A stretch of DNA of 64,000 nucleotides, taken from positions 1 to 64,000 of the IMG/VR virus record IMGVR_UViG_3300032401_000002. One strand, 5' to 3'. Numbering within the stretch: the stretch's first letter is position 1; each line of letters opens with the position of its first letter. A program made the translations under genes and the position numbers. Positions 1 to 7,107 of this stretch are shown here, piece after piece. The notes under the pieces were generated by a model that saw only the letters and a list, made by a program, of their open reading frames with translations, was not told the origin of the DNA and ran no database searches. The stretch comes from a virus.

Positions 1-218
1 TCTCCGTAGGTACGGTTCATCTTGAGGGGAGTGCGACGGGTGATGATTGCTTCCTCGATGATGTGCTGACGCTCGTCCACACCACGAGGCGCGACCTCAA
101 CGTCAAACTTGTCAACCTCGATGCCCACGAGCGTGGTTACGCCCAGCAGCCTCGACTCCTGCGGATCACGCAGGATGAGAGTCTTGCCGTCGAGGCGGAT
201 GCGTTCCCAGTGGGCCAT
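1..218 (-). CDS. Hypothetical protein, 5' part only (runs off the window)
   Basis: The first 72 codons of a leftward gene whose end lies beyond base 1. It starts at ATG 218. There is no ribosome binding site, but a TACTCT box ends 7 nt before the ATG, so the message is probably leaderless. The N-terminus (MAHWERIRLDGK) is soluble-looking with a mixed beta/charged pattern. I do not recognise the family. Confidence 0.7.
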   Translation of the reverse strand, partial: MAHWERIRLDGKTLILRDPQESRLLGVTTLVGIEVDKFDVEVAPRGVDERQHIIEEAIITRRTPLKMNRTYG

Positions 219-225
219 ATCTCTA

Positions 226-254
226 AGAGTAGTCGAGATTCACGAGGTTGTCAA
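226..254 (-). promoter_or_regulatory. TTGACA-N17-TACTCT promoter
   Basis: On the minus strand, TTGACA (254-249), a 17-nt spacer and TACTCT (231-226). It fires into the gene starting at 218, with the expected start site at or next to that ATG. It is one of several near-identical copies in the window. Confidence 0.85.
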
Positions 255-326
255 GGGGCGTGTATTCCGGCTCGTCACCCACCGGAGATTTGACTGATAG
301 GGATACACGCCCCTTGCTTCGCTTAC

Positions 327-404
327 TCATCGCAGGCGGGCATACAAGAGTGCGAACACGAGAAGTAGCACGACTGCCGCCACTGCCTTGACCTCTGGAG
401 TCAT
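327..404 (-). CDS. 25-residue single-pass membrane micropeptide
   Basis: ATG 404 overlaps the TGA of the sigma-factor gene (ATGA), implying translational coupling. The peptide is almost entirely one hydrophobic helix (AVAAVVLLLVFALLY) ending in basic residues before TGA at 327-329. This looks like a tiny inner-membrane peptide. The function is unknown. The coupling and composition support it as real, but it is short enough to arise by chance. Confidence 0.55.
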   Translation of the reverse strand: MTPEVKAVAAVVLLLVFALLYARLR

Positions 405-979
405 GGCCCTAACACCAGGGCTAGCTTGGCTCGGGCTATGGTGGCGATCTGACTTACCCTAGACTCGGTGACCCCCATTTGCTCTCCGATCTCCTTGCCT
501 GTTGTCCCGAATGCAAACCCCCACATGACAAGCTGCTCTCTCTCGGTCAACCCCTCCATGGCATGTTGAAGATCAACTCTCAGCCAAGGCGTAGCTTCTA
601 GGTCAGCTAATGGTCGCATGGGAAGATCCGAATCACCCATCATCTCATCGAGAGACTCGATCTTGGCTTTCTTGCCAGCTTCTTTGTCTCTCCTGCCAAC
701 AAACGACAACCTCCTCGTTTCATCCAGGATAGCCCCGTGTATACGCTTGTACGCGAAGTTCTTGAAGTGCTGACCCATAGTGCCGATGCCATCGTCGTGC
801 TTGGAAGGATCGAACCGACGCGCGGCCTCGATCAATCCCACGTAGGCAACAGACACCGCATCTTCAGCCTCGATGAGCTTGGGGATCTTCATCTGCATGT
901 TGCGTGCGATCCCTGACGCGAACGTCATGTACTCGGTGACCAGCTTCTGCTGATTAGGCGTAAGACCCGACAAGGCCAT
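401..979 (-). CDS. Sigma-70 family RNA polymerase sigma factor
   Basis: This 192-residue protein has the sigma region 2 signature (the VAYVGLIEAARRFDPS segment, then a GTMGQHFKNFAYKRIHGAI-like core-binding/-10 helix) and a C-terminal region 4 helix-turn-helix (LTEREQLVMWGFAFG, then GKEIGEQMGVTESRVSQI). The size and order resemble FliA/WhiG-type factors with a short region 3. It probably redirects host RNA polymerase to phage promoters. The gene overlaps its upstream neighbour by 26 nt and its downstream micropeptide by 4 nt. Which of the two promoter classes in this genome it reads is not decided by the sequence. Confidence 0.88.
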   Translation of the reverse strand: MALSGLTPNQQKLVTEYMTFASGIARNMQMKIPKLIEAEDAVSVAYVGLIEAARRFDPSKHDDGIGTMGQHFKNFAYKRIHGAILDETRRLSFVGRRDKEAGKKAKIESLDEMMGDSDLPMRPLADLEATPWLRVDLQHAMEGLTEREQLVMWGFAFGTTGKEIGEQMGVTESRVSQIATIARAKLALVLGP

Positions 980-1190
980 CCCGCCATTCTGCTGCTACTG
1001 CGAAGGCTTCCCTGCCGGTGGCGAACTGACCCAGATCATGCTGCATCCACTTCTTGAAGTAGTTCCCATCCTTGTCCTGCTCCTCTTCGAGAGTGTTGCC
1101 GATGACCAGGAAGATGCCACCAATTGGCATCACCTGAGTGTAGGGCTGACCTTGTCGAAGGTGACGCTGATGTGCTGTTACCTTGGTCAT
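954..1190 (-). CDS. Hypothetical 78-residue protein
   Basis: The start at ATG 1190 is fixed by a 4-nt ATGA overlap with the MazG-like gene; longer upstream in-frame sequence would lie inside that gene. It is mixed alpha/beta with an aromatic and charged C-terminus. No known domain is recognised. It ends 26 nt inside the sigma-factor gene. Confidence 0.65.
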   Translation of the reverse strand: MTKVTAHQRHLRQGQPYTQVMPIGGIFLVIGNTLEEEQDKDGNYFKKWMQHDLGQFATGREAFAVAAEWRDGLVGSYA

Positions 1191-1633
1191 CGATTGTCGC
1201 CGCTGCCTCGGATAACACCACGCTCTTGGCGACTGAACAGCTTGCTGAGGTTGGCCTCGGCAATGCCTTCGAGATCCTGCTTGAGGCCGGTCGCCACTGC
1301 TGCCTGGTACCACAACGTGTCGCCCAACTCGTCAGCCAGCGCGTCTTCCTGGTCGTGCGTGCTGCCCCCTCCTGAGTCGCGGCCCCACTTCTTGAGCTTG
1401 TTGGCCAACTCACCAGCCTCGCCCACGAGACCAAGGATGGGATAAACCAGCCGAGACAACGGAGTCTCTGCGCGGTCTAGGTCGTACTCGGTGTAGGATC
1501 TTGCAGCCTCCTCCTTCTCGCCACTCCTGAGGTACGCCTGTAGGAGAATCGTGCGCACCTGATCCTCGGTGTAGAAGCGAGGAAAGGCAGCCGTGGTGGC
1601 TGCGAGATCCTGGTACTCGTTAAATGTTGTCAT
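1187..1633 (-). CDS. MazG-like nucleotide pyrophosphohydrolase
   Basis: 148 residues. The central segment LGLVGEAGELANKLKKWGRD followed by DALADELGDTLWY is the EExxE...ELGD-type metal-binding pattern of all-alpha NTP pyrophosphohydrolases (MazG/dUTPase-2 superfamily). Such enzymes hydrolyse (d)NTPs to the monophosphate. In phages they may clean the nucleotide pool or lower alarmone levels. It overlaps the upstream gene by 14 nt and is coupled to the downstream one by ATGA. Confidence 0.85.
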   Translation of the reverse strand: MTTFNEYQDLAATTAAFPRFYTEDQVRTILLQAYLRSGEKEEAARSYTEYDLDRAETPLSRLVYPILGLVGEAGELANKLKKWGRDSGGGSTHDQEDALADELGDTLWYQAAVATGLKQDLEGIAEANLSKLFSRQERGVIRGSGDNR

Positions 1634-1919
1634 ACTCCTCTTCCCTCGGTGTCGGGTTGTTCATCTCTTCCACCAACATGTTGGCGGTCGCCTTCAGCGT
1701 CTTGGCTGCCAGGGGAAGAACTCGTGGGGAGTACATCACTCCCTGGAAGATGTTGAGCATCACATTCGAGAAGATCTCAAAGCTGGCTCGCATTGCCTCC
1801 TGCTCTTCTGGCTCCATCTCGCCATAGAACTCAGGCAGCTTGAACATGAGCACGGCATCCTCGGTCTTGGCCATTGTTGGTCTGATTGTCATAACCACAT
1901 TGTACAGGTAGGTTGACAA
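1620..1919 (-). CDS. Hypothetical 99-residue protein
   Basis: An acidic, helix-rich protein with several internal Met codons near the N-terminus (candidate starts at 1919, 1893 and 1874), so the true start is uncertain. The C-terminal two thirds (LPEFYGEMEPEEQEAM onward) is continuous coding sequence. The gene overlaps the MazG-like gene by 14 nt. No family recognised. Confidence 0.65.
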   Translation of the reverse strand: MSTYLYNVVMTIRPTMAKTEDAVLMFKLPEFYGEMEPEEQEAMRASFEIFSNVMLNIFQGVMYSPRVLPLAAKTLKATANMLVEEMNNPTPREEEYDNI

Positions 1920-1947
1920 GGCACCTGTACGGCCACCAGGGCCATCC

Positions 1948-2181
1948 TCAGGCCCTTCGAAGCCCTAGACGCCCAAGGAGTCGATCCCAGCGTGATAGAG
2001 GCTTAGAAGGCCGTACAATGCCCTTCCAACCATCAACGGCTGCAAACAGATCACCCAGGAGAGCTTCGGCGTCATCAAGGCCGATCTCGTAGTCATGATC
2101 ACCAGGAGTGGTGATCTCGATGAAGTGTCTTCCGTTAGCTCGAAGCAGCCGGGCTGAGAGTTTGGTCTGACTCTGTGTCAT
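1948..2181 (-). CDS. Hypothetical 77-residue protein
   Basis: The chosen start ATG 2181 gives MTQSQTKLSARLLR and overlaps the upstream gene's 3' end by 47 nt; an in-frame start at 2238 is possible but would extend the overlap. It is predicted alpha/beta with a basic tail (WDRLLGRLGLRRA). No family recognised. Confidence 0.6.
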   Translation of the reverse strand: MTQSQTKLSARLLRANGRHFIEITTPGDHDYEIGLDDAEALLGDLFAAVDGWKGIVRPSKPLSRWDRLLGRLGLRRA

Positions 2182-2494
2182 CGTCTTCTGGCTCCTCAGG
2201 TTCGGTGGCATCTGCATTCCAACGATCATCCTCGCCATGCCACGCCGTACCCATGAGGATCGCGGTGGCTAGCTCATGAGGACATCCAGCATTGAGCAAA
2301 TCCTCCATTGCGTGGAGATCGATTCGACTTTCGGCCAAGAAGTCAGCCAGATAGGGAGCGTAGCCGAAGGAGCGAAACTGAAACTTCCTCCACTCCAGCA
2401 CGTCCTCGGGGTGGGTAATTGAGTCACTCACGGTACCCTTTAAGTCATCGACCGATGGCTGCTTGTAGGTTAAGGGATGTTTGGGTCTCATCAC
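2135..2494 (-). CDS. Hypothetical acidic-tailed protein
   Basis: About 119 residues. It starts at GTG 2494 (GTGA overlap with the RNase H gene) or at ATG 2491 one codon later. The body contains an Ile/Leu-rich helical segment. The C-terminus is strongly acidic (EPEEPEDDDTESD). No family recognised. Confidence 0.65.
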   Translation of the reverse strand: MMRPKHPLTYKQPSVDDLKGTVSDSITHPEDVLEWRKFQFRSFGYAPYLADFLAESRIDLHAMEDLLNAGCPHELATAILMGTAWHGEDDRWNADATEPEEPEDDDTESDQTLSPAASS

Positions 2495-2913
2495 GACTTA
2501 GCGTACTCCCTCGTCATCTCATCGGCGAGACTGTTCTGCTCTCGCGGAATCCAATTGAACGTGACTGCGTCGAACATATCAACCTCTGCCTCGGCCCCAG
2601 CCTTGAACTCAAACAGGCTTCGAGCCTTGCATGCCCAGGTGCCGTTCATCTGGTTCACGATCAACTGACTGTCAGAGTAGACATCAACCTCGGTGGCACC
2701 CAACAGTCGAGCACAATACAGCCCGGCGATCACGGCGCTGTACTCAGCCTCATTGACCGTAGTCTCGCCGATGTGCATGCCACCCTTACGAAGAATCTTG
2801 TTGTCCATGTCGCGAACAACATAACCGATGGAGCCGGGGCCGCTCTTACCTCCTGTCGGCCCCTTGACTCCACCAGTCCGCACGCCTCCGTCCGTGTAGA
2901 GCTTGAGCTTCAC
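2491..2913 (-). CDS. Ribonuclease H type 1 (RNase HI-like)
   Basis: This 140-residue protein has the RNase H fold markers: YTDGG with Asp8, NEAEY with Glu55, VYSDSQLIVNQ with Asp81, and a late acidic residue in NSLADEM (Asp131). These carboxylates bind two metal ions and cut RNA in RNA:DNA hybrids. Likely roles are removal of replication primers or R-loops. The length fits single-domain RNase HI. Its TGA overlaps the next start. Confidence 0.88.
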   Translation of the reverse strand: MKLKLYTDGGVRTGGVKGPTGGKSGPGSIGYVVRDMDNKILRKGGMHIGETTVNEAEYSAVIAGLYCARLLGATEVDVYSDSQLIVNQMNGTWACKARSLFEFKAGAEAEVDMFDAVTFNWIPREQNSLADEMTREYAKS

Positions 2914-3326
2914 TACGGTCTGTCGATGTTCGGGATGAGCGTCTCGGGCTTGAAGATCACCCGGAAGCGGGTTGTTGAAACGTTGATGGGATCGATCTGC
3001 TGGACGACGTAGGTGGTGTTGTCGGAGAGACCCATGAAGAGCTTCTTGTATCGGCCCTTCCCCTCCTTACACGTCACTTCGAGCGCCCCAGCGAGACCGG
3101 ACTGAGCCGTCTCGACAGAGCAGTAGCCTCGGATCTGCCAGAGGTATCCCCCAGTGATGCCGTTGATGCCGACGATGTCGCGAGCAACCTCGAACTGCTC
3201 TGCCGCCTTCGAGATGTTCTTCGCCGCCACGTCCGCGTCGGACTCGTTGCAGCCGGTGAGGATCACGGGAAGTGCCACCAGCACGAGTGCCGCGAGCACG
3301 AGGTAACGCTTGCACTTCATGAACAT
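2913..3326 (-). CDS. Small secreted lipoprotein
   Basis: The start ATG 3326 is preceded by AAAGGA at good spacing and lies one base after the upstream stop. The N-terminus is basic, then a hydrophobic stretch ends in a lipobox (VILTGC), predicting lipid attachment on the outer face of the cell membrane. The mature domain (about 110 residues, two further Cys) is beta-rich. Phage lipoproteins can act in superinfection exclusion; that role here is inference. Confidence 0.78.
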   Translation of the reverse strand: MFMKCKRYLVLAALVLVALPVILTGCNESDADVAAKNISKAAEQFEVARDIVGINGITGGYLWQIRGYCSVETAQSGLAGALEVTCKEGKGRYKKLFMGLSDNTTYVVQQIDPINVSTTRFRVIFKPETLIPNIDRP

Positions 3327-3327
3327 G

Positions 3328-3531
3328 TTACTTGTCCTTTCGTAGGATGGAACAGACCTCACACGATGGCTTGCAGCCATCTTCGGGGTGGAACACATGC
3401 AGAGGCTCGTGCTTGCCTAGACTGAAGAGAGCGACTTCCAGTTGAGCTATACGAGCCTCGGACTTCCTGGCTCGTTGCTCCCAAGCGTAGCCGTGGTCGC
3501 TCAGTTGTCTGAGGGTCGCCTCGTCGCTCAT
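3328..3531 (-). CDS. Hypothetical 67-residue protein with C-terminal Cys pair
   Basis: An N-terminal helix rich in Arg/Glu (possible coiled coil, ARKSEARIAQLEVALF) is followed by a short C-terminal segment with CKPSCEVC, which could bind zinc. ATGA-type overlap (3528-3531) with the upstream gene. No family recognised. Confidence 0.65.
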   Translation of the reverse strand: MSDEATLRQLSDHGYAWEQRARKSEARIAQLEVALFSLGKHEPLHVFHPEDGCKPSCEVCSILRKDK

Positions 3532-3896
3532 CGTCTCACCACGTAAGGCGAGATGGTGCAGTCAAACCCGAAACGGTTGAGACGTGCAGCCATGTGCTTG
3601 GCTCCGTCTGGGTTCCAAGAGTGGATCGTGACCTTGGCGGGCACGACATCGTTATCGATCATCCACTCCACCAGGTGGAAACCCGTCTTCTCGGACTGAC
3701 CCTTGCCGAACAGAAGCTCGGGGTCGTCGGTGATCTGCTGCTCGCTGAAACCATCGAGGCCGAGATCGTGATCCATCGAGATCTCCACCACGTTGCCCGT
3801 TCTGAGAATGTGCTGGGCTGCCTCGTTGGTGCGCGCCCAGAGCCAACCCTCAGGAGCGGGACGAATGTCATCGTGCCAAAGTCTTACGTCGCTCAT
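3528..3896 (-). CDS. Cyclic-phosphate-processing receiver-like (cREC) protein
   Basis: 122 residues. The features LWHDDIRPAPEGW at the N-terminus, SMDHDLG in the middle and IHSWNPDGAKHM near the C-terminus match the conserved Asp and His/Asn positions that I associate with the receiver-like cREC family. That family is predicted to act on cyclic phosphate ends in RNA repair or nucleotide-signal settings. The activity is a literature-level prediction for the family, not shown here. Coupled by 4-nt overlaps on both sides. Confidence 0.6.
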   Translation of the reverse strand: MSDVRLWHDDIRPAPEGWLWARTNEAAQHILRTGNVVEISMDHDLGLDGFSEQQITDDPELLFGKGQSEKTGFHLVEWMIDNDVVPAKVTIHSWNPDGAKHMAARLNRFGFDCTISPYVVRR

Positions 3897-4117
3897 TCTT
3901 CCCCCTCTTCGAAGTCGTAGGTGTCAGGAACATCGTACACGATCTCAGGTGCATCGGGGATGTAGCTCACAATGCAATCCTTGGAACAGAAGCAGAACTC
4001 ACCACCAGGGCCATCGAGGAACCACCAGCCGTCCATCGTGGCATCGACTATCTCCTCGTACTCGTCCGTTGTCTTGCCGCACCAGTCGCACGTACAAGTC
4101 ATCCAGGTTACGGCCAT
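3893..4117 (-). CDS. Zinc-ribbon-like small protein
   Basis: 74 residues from ATG 4117. An extended -10 box (TGC-TAGAAT) ends 6 nt before this ATG and there is no ribosome binding site, favouring this start on a leaderless mRNA over the GTG 6 nt upstream. CTCDWCGK and CFCSKDC form a likely four-Cys zinc site. The C-terminus is acidic. Function unknown. Confidence 0.7.
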   Translation of the reverse strand: MAVTWMTCTCDWCGKTTDEYEEIVDATMDGWWFLDGPGGEFCFCSKDCIVSYIPDAPEIVYDVPDTYDFEEGEE

Positions 4118-4123
4118 AGACAC

Positions 4124-4132
4124 ATTCTAGCA
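4124..4132 (-). promoter_or_regulatory. Extended -10 promoter TGC-TAGAAT
   Basis: Minus strand, TAGAAT at 4129-4124 preceded by TGC. The box lies 6 nt before ATG 4117. No convincing -35. Confidence 0.6.
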
Positions 4133-4138
4133 TGCCAC

Positions 4139-4231
4139 CTAGAAGGCTACGATCACGAAGGCAAGTGCTACGACGTACCAGAAACCGAGGCATATCGCAA
4201 TCATCCAGAGCCAGGTGGTGCCCACGCTCAC
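4139..4231 (-). CDS. 30-residue membrane micropeptide
   Basis: GTG 4231 overlaps the TGA of the upstream gene (GTGA). The 30 residues form one hydrophobic, Trp-containing helix (WLWMIAICLGFWYVVALAFV) with no charge until the stop TAG at 4139. This is the second tiny coupled membrane peptide in the leftward operon. Function unknown. Confidence 0.5.
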   Translation of the reverse strand: MSVGTTWLWMIAICLGFWYVVALAFVIVAF

Positions 4232-4467
4232 TTGTCGCCCCCTCCGTAGAGTCCAACCGACAAGTCCAACGAGGGTGCCTGTCTCTGGACGAGCCGCTCG
4301 CTATTGTAGCGGGAGGACAAGCCACCGAAGTCACCCGTGAGGAGACAACGCTCGCACTGCTCGCAGAGATCGACCGTCTCGTTGTAGGGGTCACGCTGGC
4401 TACCCTTCTCGGGGCCGACGTTGACCGCCTTGGCACCAAGATCCAGACAGTTGATGCAGAGTCTCAT
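4228..4467 (-). CDS. Hypothetical protein with two CxxC pairs
   Basis: 79 residues. LCINC near the start and LCEQCERC in the middle suggest a zinc ribbon. The C-terminus is Gly-rich. Its ATG overlaps the stop of the upstream 47-residue gene (ATGA). Confidence 0.65.
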   Translation of the reverse strand: MRLCINCLDLGAKAVNVGPEKGSQRDPYNETVDLCEQCERCLLTGDFGGLSSRYNSERLVQRQAPSLDLSVGLYGGGDK

Positions 4468-4607
4468 GGCTTCCTTCCTGTGCCGCCGCAGCGGACACGT
4501 ACAAGCATGGACGATCCCCAGCGCATGCCCATGCGCTTGTGAGCAGCGATCTTGCCGTCCTTGCGGAGGGCCTTCTCCTCACCGCACACGGGGCACACGC
4601 CGGTCAT
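4464..4607 (-). CDS. 47-residue zinc-ribbon micropeptide
   Basis: From ATG 4607 the peptide begins MTGVCPVCGEEK and ends with a basic RCGGTGRKP tail. One CxxC plus a later Cys suggests a partial zinc knuckle. Its TGA overlaps the next ATG. Supported mainly by tight packing between neighbours. Confidence 0.55.
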   Translation of the reverse strand: MTGVCPVCGEEKALRKDGKIAAHKRMGMRWGSSMLVRVRCGGTGRKP

Positions 4608-4610
4608 GAA

Positions 4611-4739
4611 TCAGACTCCCCGGTGAGGGCGCGAGAGGTCAGCGTTCTCCAGGAACGCCCGACTCGGCCGACCGACACCGAAGCAGCGGTCATCCTTGAG
4701 CCGAAGGGCCACGAACCACTTGCCGACGTAGAGCCGCAT
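4611..4739 (-). CDS. 42-residue hypothetical protein
   Basis: ATG 4739 overlaps the TAA of the upstream gene by one base (TAATG). Basic and aromatic (MRLYVGKWFVALRLK). No family recognised. Confidence 0.5.
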   Translation of the reverse strand: MRLYVGKWFVALRLKDDRCFGVGRPSRAFLENADLSRPHRGV

Positions 4740-5158
4740 TAGAAGACCTCCACATAGTTGGGATCACGAGTCTCGACGCCGAAGAGCGGGGACATGCCGC
4801 TCGCACCGTGCGAGTAGTCGCTGACCTGGATCTCGCGCTCGACCTCCACCGCCGAGAAGCCAACCGACTCCACCGCGTAGTAGGTCTCGAAGACGCGGAT
4901 CACGTCACCCACCGACACTGAGCGCTCCTGGTAGGCGTCGTCACCCACGAACTGGGGAGCGCCACGGTTGAACATCGCGTAGGCGCTGTTCAGGATCTCG
5001 GTGTCTGAGGGGTAGTTGCATGCGTCGTACGAGATCACGACTTCGAGGGGATCACCGTTGGTGTAGCCGTCCATCATGGCGATGCTGCGACCCTCGGCGT
5101 CAGTCGCGCGGTTGAGAAGGATCTCGACGTTGGTGCGGTAAGCGTTCTTGACGGGCAT
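4739..5158 (-). CDS. Hypothetical protein, possibly YodL-like
   Basis: 139 residues from ATG 5158, which has a strong ribosome binding site (AAAGGAG, 6 nt). A second in-frame ATG at 5182 sits 6 nt after a TACTCT box and could start a leaderless form 8 residues longer. The pattern NYPSDTEILNSAYAMFN ... ERSVSVGDVI ... VGF recalls the YodL-type domain of mobile elements; this is a tentative resemblance with unknown activity. Confidence 0.65.
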   Translation of the reverse strand: MPVKNAYRTNVEILLNRATDAEGRSIAMMDGYTNGDPLEVVISYDACNYPSDTEILNSAYAMFNRGAPQFVGDDAYQERSVSVGDVIRVFETYYAVESVGFSAVEVEREIQVSDYSHGASGMSPLFGVETRDPNYVEVF

Positions 5159-5188
5159 GCGGGTCTCCTTTGTCGAAGTCATATTCTA

Positions 5189-5217
5189 AGAGTAGACGAC
5201 AAACTGGGACTTGTCAA
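5189..5217 (-). promoter_or_regulatory. TTGACA-N17-TACTCT promoter
   Basis: Minus strand, TTGACA 5217-5212, 17-nt spacer, TACTCT 5194-5189. The start site would fall at ATG 5182, 24 nt before the ribosome-binding-site-led ATG 5158. Confidence 0.85.
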
Positions 5218-5229
5218 CCCCCAGATGCA

Positions 5230-5619
5230 TCAGGAGGGTCGCTCTCCGTCCAACACCCAAGCGAGACACAGCTTCTTGGCCTCTGTCTCGCTCTGCCTTA
5301 GAATAGTCTTCTCATCGAAGTACCCACTCTCCCTCAGAGAACGAAGAGCGACATTGAAGCGATCATCCACCGCTCGCGGCGTGTAGGACGCACGACGCAT
5401 CCCGTCTAGTGACTCGTAGTCGCCGTAGGGTGACCAATACGGCCGACCCTTGTGGATGCGGACACGCTCACCGAAGTACAAGGCATCGCCCAGCTTCTCG
5501 CTCTCGGCGTGGAGCTTCCGAAGCTCTTTGCCGATCTCAACCAGGCGCTTGCGAGCAGCGGGCGCAGCCTTGCGGGATGCTAGGGCTTCTGCCTCTGAGT
5601 CAAAGACGGCGTAGCTCAC
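5230..5619 (-). CDS. Hypothetical 129-residue protein
   Basis: Starts at GTG 5619, overlapping the upstream TGA (GTGA). The N-terminal half is a charged helix (AARKRLVEIGKELRKLHAES), likely coiled coil. The C-terminal half is mixed. It ends just below the promoter at 5189-5217. No family recognised. Confidence 0.68.
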   Translation of the reverse strand: MSYAVFDSEAEALASRKAAPAARKRLVEIGKELRKLHAESEKLGDALYFGERVRIHKGRPYWSPYGDYESLDGMRRASYTPRAVDDRFNVALRSLRESGYFDEKTILRQSETEAKKLCLAWVLDGERPS

Positions 5620-5861
5620 GATCCACCCTTAACCCAGAAGGCCAGACACTCCTTGTCGGGTTGCCCCACAGTCAGCACGGGCCTGAGCATCGTGATGGTG
5701 AACTCACCGTCTCGATCACGAGAGATACTCATGAAGGGCTTAGTGTCTCCGCTGATGATCTCCAGCTTGGCTCTCGCCATGACGGTGATCTTCGTCTGGA
5801 TGGTGCCATCCACAGCGACGATGGTGAAGTCGTCGGACTTGATTGCCTTGGTATTCTTCAT
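5616..5861 (-). CDS. Hypothetical 81-residue beta-rich protein
   Basis: Coupled by ATGA to the upstream gene and by GTGA to the downstream one. Alternating hydrophobic/polar residues (FTIVAVDGTIQTKITVM) suggest a small beta barrel. No family recognised. Confidence 0.65.
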   Translation of the reverse strand: MKNTKAIKSDDFTIVAVDGTIQTKITVMARAKLEIISGDTKPFMSISRDRDGEFTITMLRPVLTVGQPDKECLAFWVKGGS

Positions 5862-6232
5862 ACGAGATCCTCTCCGTACGAGAAACCTTCCTCGATGGTG
5901 TCGTCATCCGGCTCAACGATCTCATCGTCGGGCTGCCAGTCGTCGGCAACGACCTCGATGTCATCGAACATGAAGACGAACGGCTCGTCCTCGTAGCCAG
6001 GGTAGCCAACGTTGACCAGGTACCCAGAGAACCGCTCGGGATCTCCAGGGAAGTCGTCCCACTCGACGTGGACATACGGGCCGTACTGAACGGCGCGCTG
6101 GAGATCGTCGTCGTAGTCCCCGTCCATCTCGTCAAGCCTGACAACGGTGCCACCGGGAAGGTTACTGTCGGTTGAGACCCTCGTACCGATCTTGATCTCG
6201 GTGCCGCTCGCATCCTCGTATCGATCACTCAT
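5858..6232 (-). CDS. Hypothetical acidic protein
   Basis: 124 residues with an acidic C-terminal third (EIVEPDDDTIEEG). The first half (IKIGTRVSTDSN ... GGTVVRLDEMDG ... VHVEWDD) has the look of a small SH3/Tudor-like barrel with a VxWDD strand; this is inference. Overlaps both neighbours by 4 nt. Confidence 0.66.
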   Translation of the reverse strand: MSDRYEDASGTEIKIGTRVSTDSNLPGGTVVRLDEMDGDYDDDLQRAVQYGPYVHVEWDDFPGDPERFSGYLVNVGYPGYEDEPFVFMFDDIEVVADDWQPDDEIVEPDDDTIEEGFSYGEDLV

Positions 6233-6492
6233 GACTTGACTACCTTTCCCTCAATGACAGGAACCTTGAACATCTCGCTGAGATCATCCATGGGGACGAT
6301 CACGACGGCCTCGCGCCATTCGTACGCGAAGCGGTCACCCGTCCACGTTTCCTTGAGAGCGTTGATCATCTCCTCGCCCTCCTCCAGCGGAATCTGGTTC
6401 ATGTACTCGTTGTTAAAGGCACCCACGATGAACGGCTCAGCTTGGTCATCAGCCTCACGACCGACAATCAGTAGCAGTGACTCGTATTTCAC
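6229..6492 (-). CDS. Hypothetical 87-residue protein
   Basis: Start GTG 6492 is chosen because AGGAGG lies just upstream and the GTG overlaps the preceding TGA (GTGA). It encodes a compact alpha/beta protein. No family recognised. Confidence 0.65.
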   Translation of the reverse strand: MKYESLLLIVGREADDQAEPFIVGAFNNEYMNQIPLEEGEEMINALKETWTGDRFAYEWREAVVIVPMDDLSEMFKVPVIEGKVVKS

Positions 6493-6671
6493 GATCCCTC
6501 CTTCGACCACAACTGGCTCATGACATTGGCGTTACGACGGTCGCGCTCCTGCTGGACGATCTTCTTCAACTCTTCCTCGATCTCGACGGCAGTCACCCAC
6601 CCGTTGCCCAGAGCTTCGGCCACAACGTTGCGAACAACAATCTCGTCCGCTATGGGGAACACACTCGCCAT
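6489..6671 (-). CDS. Hypothetical 60-residue helical protein
   Basis: Predominantly helical with a charged Glu/Lys/Arg centre (VEIEEELKKIVQQERDRR). ATG 6671 overlaps the upstream stop. No family recognised. Confidence 0.6.
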   Translation of the reverse strand: MASVFPIADEIVVRNVVAEALGNGWVTAVEIEEELKKIVQQERDRRNANVMSQLWSKEGS

Positions 6672-7039
6672 CAGTCGTCATCCTCGACAACAGGAGCCAG
6701 CTTGGCCTCGAACCGTCCGCCACCGACCTTGACGTACTTCACGTCGCGACCCTCGGCGATCAGGTCAGCGTAGACGAAGGCGTCGTAGCGGTCAGTCGGC
6801 TGATAGAAGCTCTGGACGAAGTCCTGCTTGAACGAGTGCTTGTGCTTGGTGTCGCACACCGAGGCGCAGGGCGTGAAGCCTTCGTCGGGATACCAGATCG
6901 TGAACTTACCGCTGGCGTGCTCGCGAACTTCGACGTGCCCCTTCAGGTTCTTGCAAGCAGTCTCGATCAACATCTGACGCGAGTCGATGATGCCGATGAC
7001 CTCTCGGGGCTTGGGTGTTCTACGAAGTGACAGACTCAT
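6671..7039 (-). CDS. Hypothetical 122-residue protein
   Basis: First gene after the promoter at 7079-7107, with a GAGAGGA ribosome binding site. It has two Cys and several His in the middle and an acidic tail (EDDD). No family recognised. Confidence 0.66.
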   Translation of the reverse strand: MSLSLRRTPKPREVIGIIDSRQMLIETACKNLKGHVEVREHASGKFTIWYPDEGFTPCASVCDTKHKHSFKQDFVQSFYQPTDRYDAFVYADLIAEGRDVKYVKVGGGRFEAKLAPVVEDDD

Positions 7040-7078
7040 GTGATCCTCTCAGACAGAAGATATAGTTTCTCTTAACAC

Positions 7079-7107
7079 ACTTTAGACGAAAGATGTCGAT
7101 CCGTCAA
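7079..7107 (-). promoter_or_regulatory. TTGACG-N17-TAAAGT promoter
   Basis: Minus strand, TTGACG 7107-7102, 17-nt spacer, TAAAGT 7084-7079. It is embedded in the last codons of the phosphoesterase gene and drives the gene starting at 7039 with a short leader containing a ribosome binding site. Confidence 0.7.
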
